A stretch of DNA of 64,000 nt. Source: Sycon ciliatum (Eukaryota > Porifera > Calcarea > Leucosolenida > Sycettidae). Each line of letters begins with the position of its first letter. Positions within the stretch are counted from its first letter, which is position 1. The notes under the pieces were generated by a model. That model was not told the DNA's origin. It ran no database searches and was given only the letters and a program-made list of their open reading frames with translations. Below are positions 47,401-57,240 of this stretch, in pieces. Position numbers and translations under genes: made by a program. The stretch spans positions 36,573,303 through 36,637,302 of the forward strand of contig NC_088645.1 of the NCBI RefSeq assembly GCF_964019385.1, written 5' to 3'.

Positions 47401-48667
47401 AGAGCGTGGCAGAAATCTTTCCCAGGCTAACCAGAGAGGTGCCGTTTGCTGCTGAAACAGTGTCGGAATCGACGGCAAGGTTCTCAGGGAAGCCACCTAG
47501 CTGGGAAAGATGTGCTGGCCCAATGGCGTCAACATCGCTGCCGGTGTCTGGAATCCATGTCATGGCTTCGGCGGTCGGTTCTGTGTTGAGCTGCGTGTGG
47601 ACACTGAGTTCTAGACCATGTCGAACAGAGGCACGTTGCAACTTAAGTTGGCCGACTTTGCCGGATGCTGTTGGTTTGCCTTTGTGCGGGCACATGGACT
47701 GGAAATGTCCGACACGTTGACATCCGTTACATTTGCGTGACTTCGCAGGACATGTGCCTTTGGTGTGGGGGCTGCGACCACAGCTGGGACACTTGTCACC
47801 TGCAGGCTTGTCTGGTGTAGACTTCACGGGTGCGGGCCGGCTCGCCTTCTGCTGTTTATAAGATGATTTCTTAGCTGCGTGCACCTGACCACTGGAGGGA
47901 ATGCCAGAGGAAGTTTGGCAGGCTGCTTCCTCAGCACGGCAGAGCTTCACGGTTGCCTCCAGATCCAAGTTCTGGAGGGCCAGCAGCTTGTGACGCACGT
48001 CGTCCTCAAATACGCCAGTCACAATGCGGTCACGTAGTATGTCGTTGTTGAATTTCAACAGGCCTGACTTGCAGGGGTTGCACATCGCCTGGTTGCAGTT
48101 ATGACATACTGAACACCCAGAAAAGTCACACGCGTGAAACAGTTCACGGAGGGCCGTATAAAAGGAGTCAAATGATTCCCCACGCTGCTGCCGTCTCTTG
48201 TAAAATTCGATTCGGTCGAGCAGCGGGTTCCTCTGCCGGCGGATGTACTGCTGGAGGACCGGGATGGCATCAGCAATGTCAGCGTCTTCCGGGAAGGCGA
48301 TAATGCCTTCTCGGATGAAACGGCGCAGGTCCTCATCTAGGGCCTGGCGGAACGCTGACATACGTGTATGGCGGTCGTGGCTGGCGAGACATTGGCATTG
48401 CGCATAGTCACGCCAGGCCTCCTCCCAAGCGGTAAATTCTGCCATTGTGGCAGTAGATAACAATCCTGGTCGTTCTGCGGACACAGACTTGGGTGCGGGT
48501 GGGGTTGTAGAACTAGTACTGGTCTGGTTGGACATCTTTTCCATCAGGGTCTGAAACTGTTGATCTCGCAGTGCAGACGCCTGTGCCTGAGTTGTCAGGA
48601 GCTGCAGGAGCGCGGCGACGTCAGGCACTCCATTACCAGAAGGTGCTGCGGGATCGCTGCTCGCCAT
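44450..48667 (-). CDS. Gypsy/Ty3 gag-pol polyprotein
   Basis: The preferred start is the ATG at 48667 (an upstream in-frame GTG at 48676 also exists), giving 1,405 residues and a stop at 44450. Positions below count from the GTG. The Gag capsid-like region (about 75-250) includes an unusual cluster of six Cys at 183-202 (spacing 4-2-2-4-2). A CCHC zinc knuckle is at 316-329 (CNGCQRVGHFQSMC), preceded by a partial second Cys set. Protease has DTGSD at 377-381. RT spans about 530-720, with LTVDLRKLN, FFTTLDARHGYWQIPL and the catalytic box VVDDGLVH, where Val replaces the usual Tyr/Phe. RNase H carries TDAS at 817, E859 and TDHRPL at 885. Integrase has a His/Cys zinc-binding region (H1046/H1050, C1080/C1083) and catalytic D1111, D1165 and E1201. 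It lacks any env. No frameshift separates gag and pol. Confidence 0.97.
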   Translation of the reverse strand: MASSDPAAPSGNGVPDVAALLQLLTTQAQASALRDQQFQTLMEKMSNQTSTSSTTPPAPKSVSAERPGLLSTATMAEFTAWEEAWRDYAQCQCLASHDRHTRMSAFRQALDEDLRRFIREGIIAFPEDADIADAIPVLQQYIRRQRNPLLDRIEFYKRRQQRGESFDSFYTALRELFHACDFSGCSVCHNCNQAMCNPCKSGLLKFNNDILRDRIVTGVFEDDVRHKLLALQNLDLEATVKLCRAEEAACQTSSGIPSSGQVHAAKKSSYKQQKASRPAPVKSTPDKPAGDKCPSCGRSPHTKGTCPAKSRKCNGCQRVGHFQSMCPHKGKPTASGKVGQLKLQRASVRHGLELSVHTQLNTEPTAEAMTWIPDTGSDVDAIGPAHLSQLGGFPENLAVDSDTVSAANGTSLVSLGKISATLSIGSAQHTTVLHVYEDLDEALLSCQSLRALGILPESWPRISRVKSEPSSADIADVKAQLMQEFADVFDDSQLKPMAGPPMEIKLQSDAPPTRVNGARAIPFAFRDQIKSQLDDMVINGIIEPVTEPSDWCHPIVIADKKSSNEKRLTVDLRKLNDQVCRPTHPARTPRDAVTAIGKARFFTTLDARHGYWQIPLSDDSKPLTTFITPWGRYRYCRNPQGLSSAGDEFNCRTDAAFDRLANFVKVVDDGLVHDVDFQDHVTHVRDVLHRAREHHITLSPHKFVFGASEVQFCGFVINADGYAVDGSKTSAIRQFEVPCNRTDLRSFFGLVNQCSDFTPRIAELSEPLRPLLKTSSEFAWDQQHTIAFEAVKAILTESPVLAFFQPGKPLRLETDASVKNGLGFALWQQHDDQQWHLIQCGSRFLSDAETRYAVIELECLAVIWAVHKCRLYLSGAQFSLITDHRPLVPIINSYTLDQIENSRLLRLIMKLRPYQVKASWRKGSEHVFADALSRHPVSIPTSDDELGEDPALSCRSIRICLLQDGPQSLQFAKLRAAAASDPDYQMLLGYIQNGFPSAQKQLPEPLRAYWNVREHLSTDNGIVLKGLRIVVPASLRASTLIDLHAAHQGLTRAKRRARQTVYWPGMNSELDTLVRSCDACREFQPSQSAEPPISDRKPTLPFESVSADLFSCQGCEYLVFVDRLTGWPCIAKLGHSATSADVIRHFRRWFPDVGVPQVISTDGGPQFASHRFAEFCERWGIRHIKSSPHYPQSNGHAEAAVKAMKYLVEKTTNDGNLDTDAFQRGLLEWRNTPGTSGKSPAQLLYGRPLVSFVLAQWSQFDSHWQDTASDMDDVDRVDQPPSQPHRELPHLSNGTHVDIQHPKTKRWSSRGVVVAIGDHRDYYVKLPSGRVYWRNRRYLRPYRPPTPASTAMPASSPAPDAAPQAVPVTQSSPQSTVQVPPRTSQRPRRQNVPFNIISTRGQSYN

Positions 48668-48860
48668 GCTGATCACAAATGCTCGTTGTGACAGCTCACA
48701 CGACTACGTCCTAATAAATTGAACAACACTCCTATCTAAAACGAACTAACAAACTAACTGCAGGGTAATCTAATCCAAATCCAACGGAGTGCTACACTGC
48801 TACTCGGCCAGGTAAGACACTACAAACTAGGTTGGTGTGGACAGAATGGAAACTACAGGA

Positions 48861-48879
48861 CGAAATGTTCACTGCGCCA
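48861..48879 (-). other. Primer-binding site of the gypsy element
   Basis: The minus strand directly after the 5' LTR reads TGGCGCAGTGAACATTTCG. TGG start and zero spacing are as expected for pairing with a tRNA 3' CCA end. The tRNA species was not assigned. Confidence 0.75.
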
Positions 48880-49084
48880 TGTGGTGTCAGATAGAGTTTA
48901 TTCACAACTAGCAAGGAGGACAACAAACGAAGAACAACATTCCAAGCAGTGTGCCAACACAAAAGGGAAGTGTGTACGAACACCAAGGAAAGTGTGTACG
49001 GGCGCATATGGAAGCAGGAGCTCTAGGCGGGTGCATACGGGGTGCGGGAGTTGCACCATATACGGAAGTATGCCATATACATCA
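48880..49084 (-). repeat. 5' LTR of the gypsy element
   Basis: 205 bp, the pair of 44018-44222. The element promoter should be here. Confidence 0.95.
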
Positions 49085-49549
49085 GTATGGGGATACAGTA
49101 CGGGGATATGCTATACTGTAAACACTAAACGCTATACGCTTTGAAGTCACCAGCGTGCCAACGCTACACGTGTACCTCTGCATATTCTCCTCAGACTGGG
49201 TGGAATTACCATCCACAAGCTGCTGGGCGATTTTGATTAAAATGACTGAACATTTCCAAAGCGTTTTTATATAATATGGATTTTCTGTTCAGCATGATGA
49301 TTGCATGCAGTCTTGAACCGGGTTAAATTCTCGAAAGGACTTCGGTAAAGCTGCCCAAGCTTCGAATCGTCTGGAGCAAACATCACACAGAGCAAGCAGA
49401 AGCCAACACTGCACACCGGTGAAAAAACTCCTCCAACCAGGATCGTTGAAAGCGGCGCTGTTTTCCATCCGTCTGTCAGGGCACGCACAGAAAGTGCAAC
49501 AAAGGTTTGTCTGTGCCCTAAACAACAGTGTTATCACTATGCTTATTAG

Positions 49550-50588
49550 TACTTCCTCCGCGTCATCGAAATTGTCGCAGTTTGACTTTTGATATAAAAC
49601 AGGGTATTTACTCACCAGCACTCGTACCAGAGGCAGGGAATGGGATATAGGCGATAGTCATCAGTATAGGGTGACGGTAAAGTTCTATTTTCTGTTAATG
49701 GAACCTGGAATTTTTGAACTAGACGTAATTTCTTCGCTGATGTCGCTGCGATGGTAATTTCAACTCGCGGAGATCAGTCAGGCGTTGCAGCCTGCACATT
49801 TCTCGTGCTTATGGCCATTCACTCAAGCCTCATCACTGTTTGACCTTAGCTGGGGTGAGAATGACTTCGTGGAACAAGTGACAGCGCTTGGAGAAACATC
49901 GAGGGGTCAGCAAACTAAATGCCTGCAACAGCAATAAAATTGGTCGCTCTGGCTGAGACACTCAGTACGACTCGTACATGATTGTACCTGCAAGAGCCGT
50001 GTAGACTCTACGCGTAGTGCTAGTGATGCACGCGCAGGTGCCGTACCATGGTATACCAATGATGCTGAAAAACAGGGCGCGCTGGACGCGATAGTACACT
50101 TACCTAGTACCTGAGCTGCATGAGCTGTGACCAAACAGCTTAAATAAATGGGCATGCCACGGCTAAAAAAAAGTTCATTTCAAGATCGAGGTGATTCCGC
50201 CGACGGTAATCAACCGACCTCGCAACGATCGTGTATTCTTACTAGGCTTCGTTGGTGGTGAAGTAGAAATCATCCAGAGCTAGCAGACGACAAGCATAGC
50301 AGCTCTTGTCCTGTGGAGAAAGTCAAAGCGTTTGAGATGAGGCGCGACCAACTTTCAACCTTCCTTGAAATATTTCGGAACAATAATTTTGCGTCCATTG
50401 ACATCAGCGACGACGAGGACTTCATCTCAGCATGAAAACTCTCAGTCCAACTGTCCTGGAACGGTACTCTAGTCTTCAGACTTTCATACTGTTTAATAAG
50501 TTTTGAATGGCTTAGCTTATGGAGTTGTCAGTAACAAGTGACAAGTCACTATTCAAACTGCGACAATTTCGATGACGCGGAGGAAGTA
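49550..50588 (+). mobile_element. TA-duplicating inverted-repeat DNA transposon, deleted
   Basis: Perfect inverted ends of at least 35 bp start TACTTCCTCCGCGTCATCG. The paralogous site at 27762 has a single TA (TTATTAGTATATTC), so insertion duplicated TA, as in the Tc1/mariner/pogo superfamily. A plus-strand frame at about 50272-50435 encodes EKVKAFEMRRDQLSTFLEIF and an acidic end DISDDEDFISA with stop, plausibly the C-terminus of a pogo-like transposase. The DDE core is missing. A truncated relative lies at 11047. Confidence 0.8.
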
Positions 50589-51420
50589 TATTCAGCTCCG
50601 GGGGTGTTTCACCAATAGTGTTACATATAAGCCCATGCGGTGGGCCAAAGTCCGTGATTGAGATACGAGAGGCACCTGGTTCAAATCCTGCCTGGGAGCG
50701 TTTTTTTCCAGTCGTGCTGCTACCCCCAGTCAACTGGGAACTTGTGGCCAGTCACAAGGGGTACGTGGATGCAGCTAATGGGGTTTCTCGGCACTTTTGC
50801 CAGTGGTTGTGAGACGTATCTCCTCATCCGCCTCTAGGGTTTACCGGGCATTAGCAGCTGTCGTGAGTTCCCTTCGAAAACGGACACGATAATTTCCTTT
50901 TTTTTACGGGCCTTTATTAAACTTAACCGTGTGGATGGTTGTAGAAAGGTCGCTGTTTCCGAACACGGTGTCCTCCGCCTTGTTTCATGCTGCTGTCAAA
51001 CTATGAACACTAAGTAAAATTGCAGGCAAATATCCCCTATCCCTGGTTTCGCTGCCTATGACTCAGACGTAGGTTAAAGAGGCAGCGCCGTCGTGCCACT
51101 TTACGGTACATCTCTAAATGGATTGAATCGATGTGAAATATGACCACAAGGATGTACCCAATGTACTCAAGGAATACTTAACCCCAACTGTGACAATTTC
51201 AATGATCTACGAACACACGTGCGTATTGAATAGCATGTCAACAGACCAGGGTGGCATGTTGTGTCAGGGCGGGATGTTGTGTCAGGAGAGGACGTTGGGA
51301 CCGAAGGGAGTTGTGTCAGGGTAAGATGTTTGGTCAGTTTAGTAGATTGAAACATTGCAGCACAGCCTCAAAATGATCATAAACCTGATATAAGACAACA
51401 TCACGAGCGCTGGGAAATAC

Positions 51421-51549
51421 CTTGACAGTCAGTGCCATTCCAGGTTTTAAACCCTGGACGGCACTCGCATACATAGGACCCATAGTTATTAGCACATGTT
51501 GCTGACTGGCTACTGCAGTTGTGGGTCTTCAGATTACATTCATTAATAT
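51421..51549 (-). CDS. Paralogous exon set B: EGF-like domain
   Basis: It matches 31966-32094 with intact acceptor, donor and phase 1. The N-terminal calcium motif reads INECN instead of IDECD, so two Asp ligands are changed to Asn and calcium affinity is probably lost or reduced. The remaining cysteines are kept. Confidence 0.8.
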
Positions 51550-51835
51550 CTGTTCGGGTAAAAAAAAGAATTCTTAGCACAGTGGTGTTTGGAAATTGTG
51601 ACTACTTGGCACTCTGAGTATGGTTTCTCAAATCAATCGCCCTCCCAACTCCTCCCCTCCCCCCCCCCCCCCACTCTTTGAAAATTTGTTCGATTCCCTA
51701 AGCACCCATCATCAGGATTTTGCGCGACACTAGCGGGGGGAGGGGGTTCTACAGTACACAAGACAAGGTGGAATGAATTATGCCATGCAAGATAACGGTC
51801 AAAATCATTAAACGATGCACTTATCAATCACTTAC

Positions 51836-51991
51836 CCCAGCATGACGGCCAAGCGCGTTCACCGTCACAGTACTGCAGTGTTGGTGTGCCAGGCTTGAAT
51901 TCCACGCCTGGGTTGCAGGACAATCTCTTCAACACAGGGGTTATGTCGGTGACGGTGCCTCTGAGAACACCAAGGTGTGGGCATGCTTGTA
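51836..51991 (-). CDS. Paralogous exon set B: Sushi/CCP domain
   Basis: 156 bp, splice sites and frame intact, almost identical to 33503-33658 (GERAWPSCWG for GEGAWPSCWG). Strong conservation beside diverging introns would be worth measuring. Confidence 0.85.
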
Positions 51992-52382
51992 CTGAAGGAG
52001 AAGAAACAAAGAGAGTTTTCAACGATGTGTGAAGGCAGCAAAGGAGTGAATGACCGACCTGCAACTCTGGACTGTGGTCGAAATCATATTTTACTTAGGT
52101 CACTCAGTGCACTTTTAAGCCGTACTTGAAATCACAACTCAAGTGTGGTGATGAAAAGAGAGTACAATACTTAGACAGCAGCGACACGTCCAAGACCTTC
52201 TCTGCCGTTAATCATAGTTTAGTGCTCAAAACACCCATCAGACACCTGATTAGAGAGTACATTTTTTTACTGGAGAATGTCTCCATTCAGTTTGTGGTAG
52301 AACCGAGATATGTGGCTAGTCAGTAAGCCATCTCGGTTGACGGGTGCGTGGAAAATGAAATTATCGATCAAGTACAGAGTTA

Positions 52383-52606
52383 AAATGAAATTGAAGACAC
52401 CACTGCAGCTGTACTTATGGTTGATAAAGACACACCTGCATCGACACATCTGCATCGACCAGGCGCCAGACGCGAACCGTAGGCTAATGGTGGTGAGAAG
52501 GAGAGCTCTGTGCCAGAACTTTGCAGCCTAGAGAGCGTGTGTGGGCAGGCGTGTGTTTACTGCCATATTGCCAGGTGTGTCTTTACCACCATATTTATCA
52601 ACCATA
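52383..52606. mobile_element. 224-bp insert with 12-bp target duplication
   Basis: AGTACAGAGTTA is present on both sides (52371-52382 and 52607-52618) and only once at the paralogous site (34049-34060). The ends are related to the inverted-repeat element at 14129-14860, but the right arm is truncated. Confidence 0.8.
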
Positions 52607-53311
52607 AGTACAGAGTTATGGTGAAAATCCGAGTTAATTAAACCAAGTACAGAGTAAATCGAATACCAACATCATGTGAGCCAGAGGACGCTAAAATATG
52701 ACCACAGACCAAAATTCGATTTTCAGTTTTGTTCAAAAATGATCACACACACCTAATGTTCACTGTGTGAAAGTTTTGGATTGATCTGACATGTTTAAGG
52801 GTTGCTACAATGGTATTTCAATTATGCAGCACTTTTGATGGTGAAATTCTATGTACAGCAATGGGATTGTCATTTTTGCATACAGTTGGTAATTATGTCC
52901 CTCAGTTCATCCTGTCCGGGTCAGTTCCTCTGCCCAGGGTCTTATAGCATGAGCTGACAGGTACTCGACCACATCCAAAATGTCTATAGGCAGGCCAGCT
53001 GGGTGTCCGAAATACCTCCTGGTTGGAGCACCACTGGAGAACCGCCAGCAGAAACACCGTCAACATCTGTAGACGTCCGAAGACGTTGGCACTCCGCATC
53101 CTCTCCATCACACTCCACCCGTACTTTCAGATATACAGTATACACTGCTGCGCACAGTCTTCCTCAACAGACTCGGCGTCGCACTAATATTCTCCACACC
53201 AAAGCCCATCTGCACACGGTCTTCTCCGCTCGCCAGAGAGTACTCCTTTCGCTGCCCACTGCTCGTGCTTGCGATGTTCCGCATAAGGGTACTAGTACTC
53301 AAATTATCACT

Positions 53312-53633
53312 ATATATATAACCCCTAAGAGTGTGCAGCTCTGCATATGGGGTCTTCGACGGCGAAAACTCACATGACGTGTTTCGTACTACGTACAAAG
53401 GAAGGATAGCGTGCGCGCAATCCGAATATCTACCAGGATCATGCTGGGGATTTGCATACGCGCGGTGAGTTTCTGTCAGAGAGTGCATTTTTTATTATTC
53501 TGCTGCTCGCTAAAACAGGCTGGAAACGTACAACTGCGACACTACACCACGTGATGTGAGTTTTTGCCGTCGGCGAACCCCATAGAAAGTGTATCATGTG
53601 TTGCACACTCTTGGGGGGTTATATACTCTTGCT
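53312..53633. mobile_element. MITE (family 1), second copy
   Basis: The left end TATATAACCCCTAAGAGTG and right end CACTCTTGGGGGGTTATATA are inverted and match the ends of 4003-4222. It lies exactly where homology between the duplicated segments stops. Confidence 0.75.
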
Positions 53634-53975
53634 ATTATTGTAGTGTTAAATGCAGCGGCTTGGTGGCCTGGTACAGTGTTGCTCAATGAAATGTATGTGT
53701 GTGTATCTATGTGTGTGCACAGTATGTATGTGTGTGGGGAGGGGGGGGGGGCAGAGGAGAAACAGTTTTCTATATTTCTCGACCTTTTGGGCCCTGACAG
53801 GGCTAAATGCGCTAGCTGTGTCGCATCGCCCTGCAGAAACGGAAACTGACCGTGCACATGGTTGGTCCTCTGGAGGAGGGAAGAGACCCAAGTGCCATCA
53901 GTGTGTGTCCCTGTGGCACGTGTTCTGAGCTGCCTTTGGAGTGAAACACCTGCCAGCGCCTTCTAGGTTCGGCCT

Positions 53976-54050
53976 GGTCCCATAGCTCAGTTGGTTGGAG
54001 CATTGCTCATGACAAGCAAGGTCCTGGGTTCGAGTCCTGGTGGGTCTGGC
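53976..54050 (+). repeat. tRNA-like SINE head
   Basis: A box TAGCTCAGTTGG and B box GGTTCGAGTCC are at tRNA spacing. D stem (GCTC/GAGC), anticodon stem (TTGCT/AGCAA), T stem and most of the acceptor stem can pair. The anticodon loop lacks T33, so I regard it as tRNA-derived rather than a working tRNA. A T-rich run follows, as for the related copy at 55177. Confidence 0.6.
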
Positions 54051-54172
54051 ATTTTTTTCTCTTTTCAGGCAGTTCATTTCCCCGACTGATCCTTGAGTTT
54101 GAAGCAGTTCTCGTAACCCTTTCAAAAATCAAATTGAAAGAACTTATTTTGAGAGCGAGATCATCTTATTGG

Positions 54173-54456
54173 TACCGTACTTCCGCACATATAAGCGCAT
54201 GTGCTTATGTCCTGATATAAGCGCACCCCTCAATTATAAGCGCATGTGCTTATATGTGAACACTATTGGTGAAAAGGCGGAAGCGAAATATACCACTAAG
54301 TAGGGTGATTACACCATTGTTTAGGACACAGACAAACCTGTATTGCGCGTATAAGCGCATGGGCTTCTACCCGAACATGTTTACACAGTCAAAGATCTTT
54401 TTTGCAGCAAATGTTCGCTTAGAAGCGCATGCGCTTATATGTGGGGAAGTACGATA
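54173..54456. mobile_element. MITE with TACCGTACTTCCGCAC ends
   Basis: Inverted ends and internal repeats of ATAAGCGCATGTGCTTAT (five or more copies in both orientations). About 284 bp with TA borders and no ORF. Confidence 0.8.
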
Positions 54457-55176
54457 TGTTTATGGCTGGCGTGGAGTCATCAAACGACATTCTAAGAATG
54501 TAGAAAGGAAAAGGACATATGGATACGAGTTTTAAAAGAGTAACTGTCCACCGCTGTAACTAGATAGAGTAGTGAGACATTTGACGTCTTTCTGACTCTA
54601 TAATTATAGTATCTAGTTACAGGGGTGGACAGTTACTCCTAACTAGTATCCATAATTATGTCCTTTACTTTCTACATGTATTATTGGCTCAACATCCGAG
54701 TTTCAAATTTGAAGAATGGATAGAGGAACATGGCCGCCACACGTACATCATGATATAATCCAACACTGGTAAACCAGCATTAGATAAACCGTGTTGTAGT
54801 TCACGCAATTGTTAAATTGACAGCATGAAACAAGGTGGAGGACACTGTGTTCGAAAACAGTGACCTTACTACAACCTTCCGCGGTTGGCAGAGCCCCGGT
54901 CCTGCGGACCATTCGAACCATATGGGTATCGCATCCGGTTCGAAAATATTGAACATACATGTGAGTATCTAGCTCTTCCGTCAATGCATCCAACGTGTAT
55001 CCGACGTGAACCCAACGTGTAAAAAAAGACAAACTCTCAGTTCTAAAGCGTGCTAGTTTGTACGTGAAGTGTGTGGGTTACAGTGAGGGCTGCGTCCCAC
55101 CCGCCTGTGTGGATTCACAGGAAGTGTGAGTTACGAAGTCTGAAGAAAATGTTGAACGGCCTCTGCTGGGATGACG

Positions 55177-55253
55177 ACTACACCATAGCTCAGTGGTTAG
55201 AGCATCGCTGGCTACAAGCGAGGGTCCCTGGTTCGAGTCCTGGTGGTGACAGT
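55177..55253 (+). repeat. tRNA-like SINE head, second copy
   Basis: A box TAGCTCAGTGGT, anticodon stem TCGCT/AGCGA, B box GGTTCGAGTCC, then a T-run. The anticodon loop GGCTACA lacks T33. Related to 53976-54050. Confidence 0.6.
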
Positions 55254-55312
55254 CAATTTTTTCTTCAGACTTTTCCCGTTTGTCTCTTTCCCTCAAACCA
55301 GTTTAAAAAACT

Positions 55313-55422
55313 CTCAGGTTTTTCTCAGGTTTTTCTCAGGTTTTTCTCAGGTTTTTTTCAGGTTTTTCTCAGGTTTTTCTCAGGTTTTTCTCAGGTTTTT
55401 CTCAGGTTTTTCTCAGGTTTTT
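55313..55422 (+). repeat. 11-bp tandem repeat (CTCAGGTTTTT), 10 units
   Basis: Perfect or near-perfect units with one CTC-to-TTC variant. In one frame it encodes an 11-residue Phe/Ser/Gln-rich repeat; no other coding evidence. Confidence 0.95.
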
Positions 55423-55924
55423 GAAACAAAACTACACAGTAAGATCAACAACGAAGTGATTTACAAACATAAGTAGTAGACGTGACCAACGTGTAGCCGG
55501 GATGTTCCGACGTGGTGAAGGCCTAGACATGGCCACATCGGGACATCACCAACCCCGTCTACAGAGAGTACCTTGTCTCGACCGTGTCATGGTGATGCCA
55601 AAAAAACTGTTGACAGCTGACGAGCTGAGAGAAGGACGCCATGGGCAGAAGTTGGAAGAAAAAAGAAAAAGAAAAAGAAGTTTTATACAAGTTAAAGAAA
55701 AGAGCGAAGACAACAAGACGACATCATGAGTAGTCTCCTAACCCCCTAGCATAATGAGAACCGGGTGCGATACCCATATGGTTTAAATGGTCCGCAGGGA
55801 CCGGGGCTCTGCCAACCGCGGAAGGTTGTAGTAAGGTCACTGTTTTCGACCACAGTGTTCTACACCTTGTTTCATGCTGTCAATCTAACAATTACGTACA
55901 GCATGTAGTGGTGCCGTAGCTGTC

Positions 55925-55927
<3 letters not shown>

Positions 55928-56012
<85 letters not shown>
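55928..56012 (+). repeat. (CA)n microsatellite
   Basis: About 40 CA units with one G near the end. Confidence 0.97.
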
Positions 56013-56015
<3 letters not shown>

Positions 56016-56147
56016 CATACACACCTTCCCTTCCTTCGCCCACTGCCACGATAGACTATGTGTCCCCTAACGGGGCGACTTGAAGGAGTGCTGTCTTCGG
56101 GACGCGGCATGAGGCCCTGCGAGTCCGGCGGGACGTGAACGGCTGTT

Positions 56148-57240
56148 TCACTGTTTGTCTTTTGCTTTTGCGGAGCGATGAGAGGTGCAACTATGTCTAG
56201 CGATGTCTTGAGGACGGCTGAAACGGCGTGTGCAGACCATACACAGGAGTGTTTTCACGGCAGGTTGTACACATGACCATACCACGCTGTAGACTCCATC
56301 CTGACACCTGGTTCTCCAATTAGACCTATCATCTGTTGTGTCAAGCCACTCATTCATGCCAATGGACACCGCCGCCATGGTCATGTTTGACTGGGTCTTT
56401 CCACCTCTTCCGGGGGCCATGTGGAGGTCGTTTAGACGGCAAGGCACCAAAGAGCAATTGGCGGGTAATACGGTCATCCATGCGAGCCAGGTGGCCGAGC
56501 CATTGGAGACGATGGCGCCGGACCTTGTCCGAGACCCACTCCTTGTCTCCCCACCACTGCCGCACCTGAATGGTTGTTACGTGCTCGTCCTTCTGGCGCG
56601 TCCGACTGATGCCCAGGACCATGCGTATAGATTGCAGGTGAAACGACTCCAAACGCTGGAGATCCCGCTGCCTCGGTGGCCAGTTCTCAGCACCATACAG
56701 GAGAACCGCCAGCACAGTGACTCTGTACACAACACGCTTCAGAACGATAGGAAACTCGGGGTTCGCAAACACAGCCTTCTTCAAGGCGCCAAATGTACCC
56801 GAAGCTGCAGCGATCCTGCGAGAGACATCAAAGCTACTCCTAGTATCATGAGTGATCTGGCAGCCAAGATAGCGAAAGCTGTCCACGTATTCAACGGTTC
56901 CAACCAAAAGCAACATATCCGACGCCACCACACCAACGCCCCTAGGCATGAACTCAGTTTTGCCCAGATTGACTGACAGGCCAAAAGATGCTGCAACCTC
57001 CCGAAACGAGGCCAAGGCCCTTTCAGCACCACCGTAGGTTTTGGCGAACAGCGACGCATCGTCCGCAAACTGACACTCCATTGTAGTCACTCTGCGACAC
57101 TCTCTGGGGCGCGTATTGAACCAGCAGTCTCTGCGGAACTGCGACACCTGGATACCGATATCCCCGTCATTGGCGATGGTAGCATGCCACTTTTCAACAA
57201 CCGCACCCATGAACAAGTTGAACAGGATCGGGGCAATAGT
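56148..57240 (-). pseudogene. 5'-truncated LINE with RT and C-terminal zinc finger
   Basis: The minus-strand frame starts within the RT (TIAPILFNLFMGAVVEKW), has the catalytic MECQFADDASLF, the YLGCQI region and RRHRLQWLGHLARM, a box common after the RT domain. Near 56430 the frame shifts, and the C-terminus continues as CMVCTRRFSRPQDIARHSC, a zinc-finger-like motif known from the ends of such LINE proteins. The 5' end is cut at about 57240 where unrelated sequence starts. Confidence 0.8.

Larger units (their letters stand above)
44018..49084 (-). mobile_element. Full-length gypsy/Ty3 LTR retrotransposon
   Basis: 5,067 bp flanked by the 5-bp target duplication GTATG (44013-44017 and 49085-49089). 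Both LTRs are 205 bp, TG...CA, and differ at a single base. On the minus strand TGGCGCAGTGAAC abuts the 5' LTR as primer-binding site (48867-48879), and a purine tract (AGGAGGGG, 44224-44231) precedes the 3' LTR. One uninterrupted gag-pol ORF lies between. All parts needed for activity appear present, so this is a young and possibly active copy. There is no env ORF. Confidence 0.95.
49169..53306. repeat. Duplicated segment, copy 2
   Basis: Same order and orientation as 27381-34745, with three main differences: an inverted-repeat element (49550-50588) and a 224-bp insert (52383-52606) are extra; the LINE (32198-33315), the piggyBac-like element and a neighbouring 1.1-kb part with one EGF exon are absent; and small tandem-repeat counts differ. 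The left end joins the gypsy flank. Confidence 0.9.
54775..55910. mobile_element. Large fold-back element with about 165-bp arms
   Basis: 54780-54950 and 55745-55905 are inverted copies (for example GACAGCATGAAACAAGG and CCTTGTTTCATGCTGTC). The arm sequence also occurs singly at about 31385-31515 and 50925-51005. The loop contains a tRNA-like unit and a tandem repeat. Confidence 0.7.

Noticed and set aside
44450..48667. Large host gene of 1,405 codons
   Set aside because: It is gag-pol of an LTR retrotransposon with LTRs and target duplication.
53976..54050. Functional tRNA gene
   Set aside because: The anticodon loop lacks T33, the acceptor stem is imperfect, and a related diverged copy exists; a SINE-like origin fits better.
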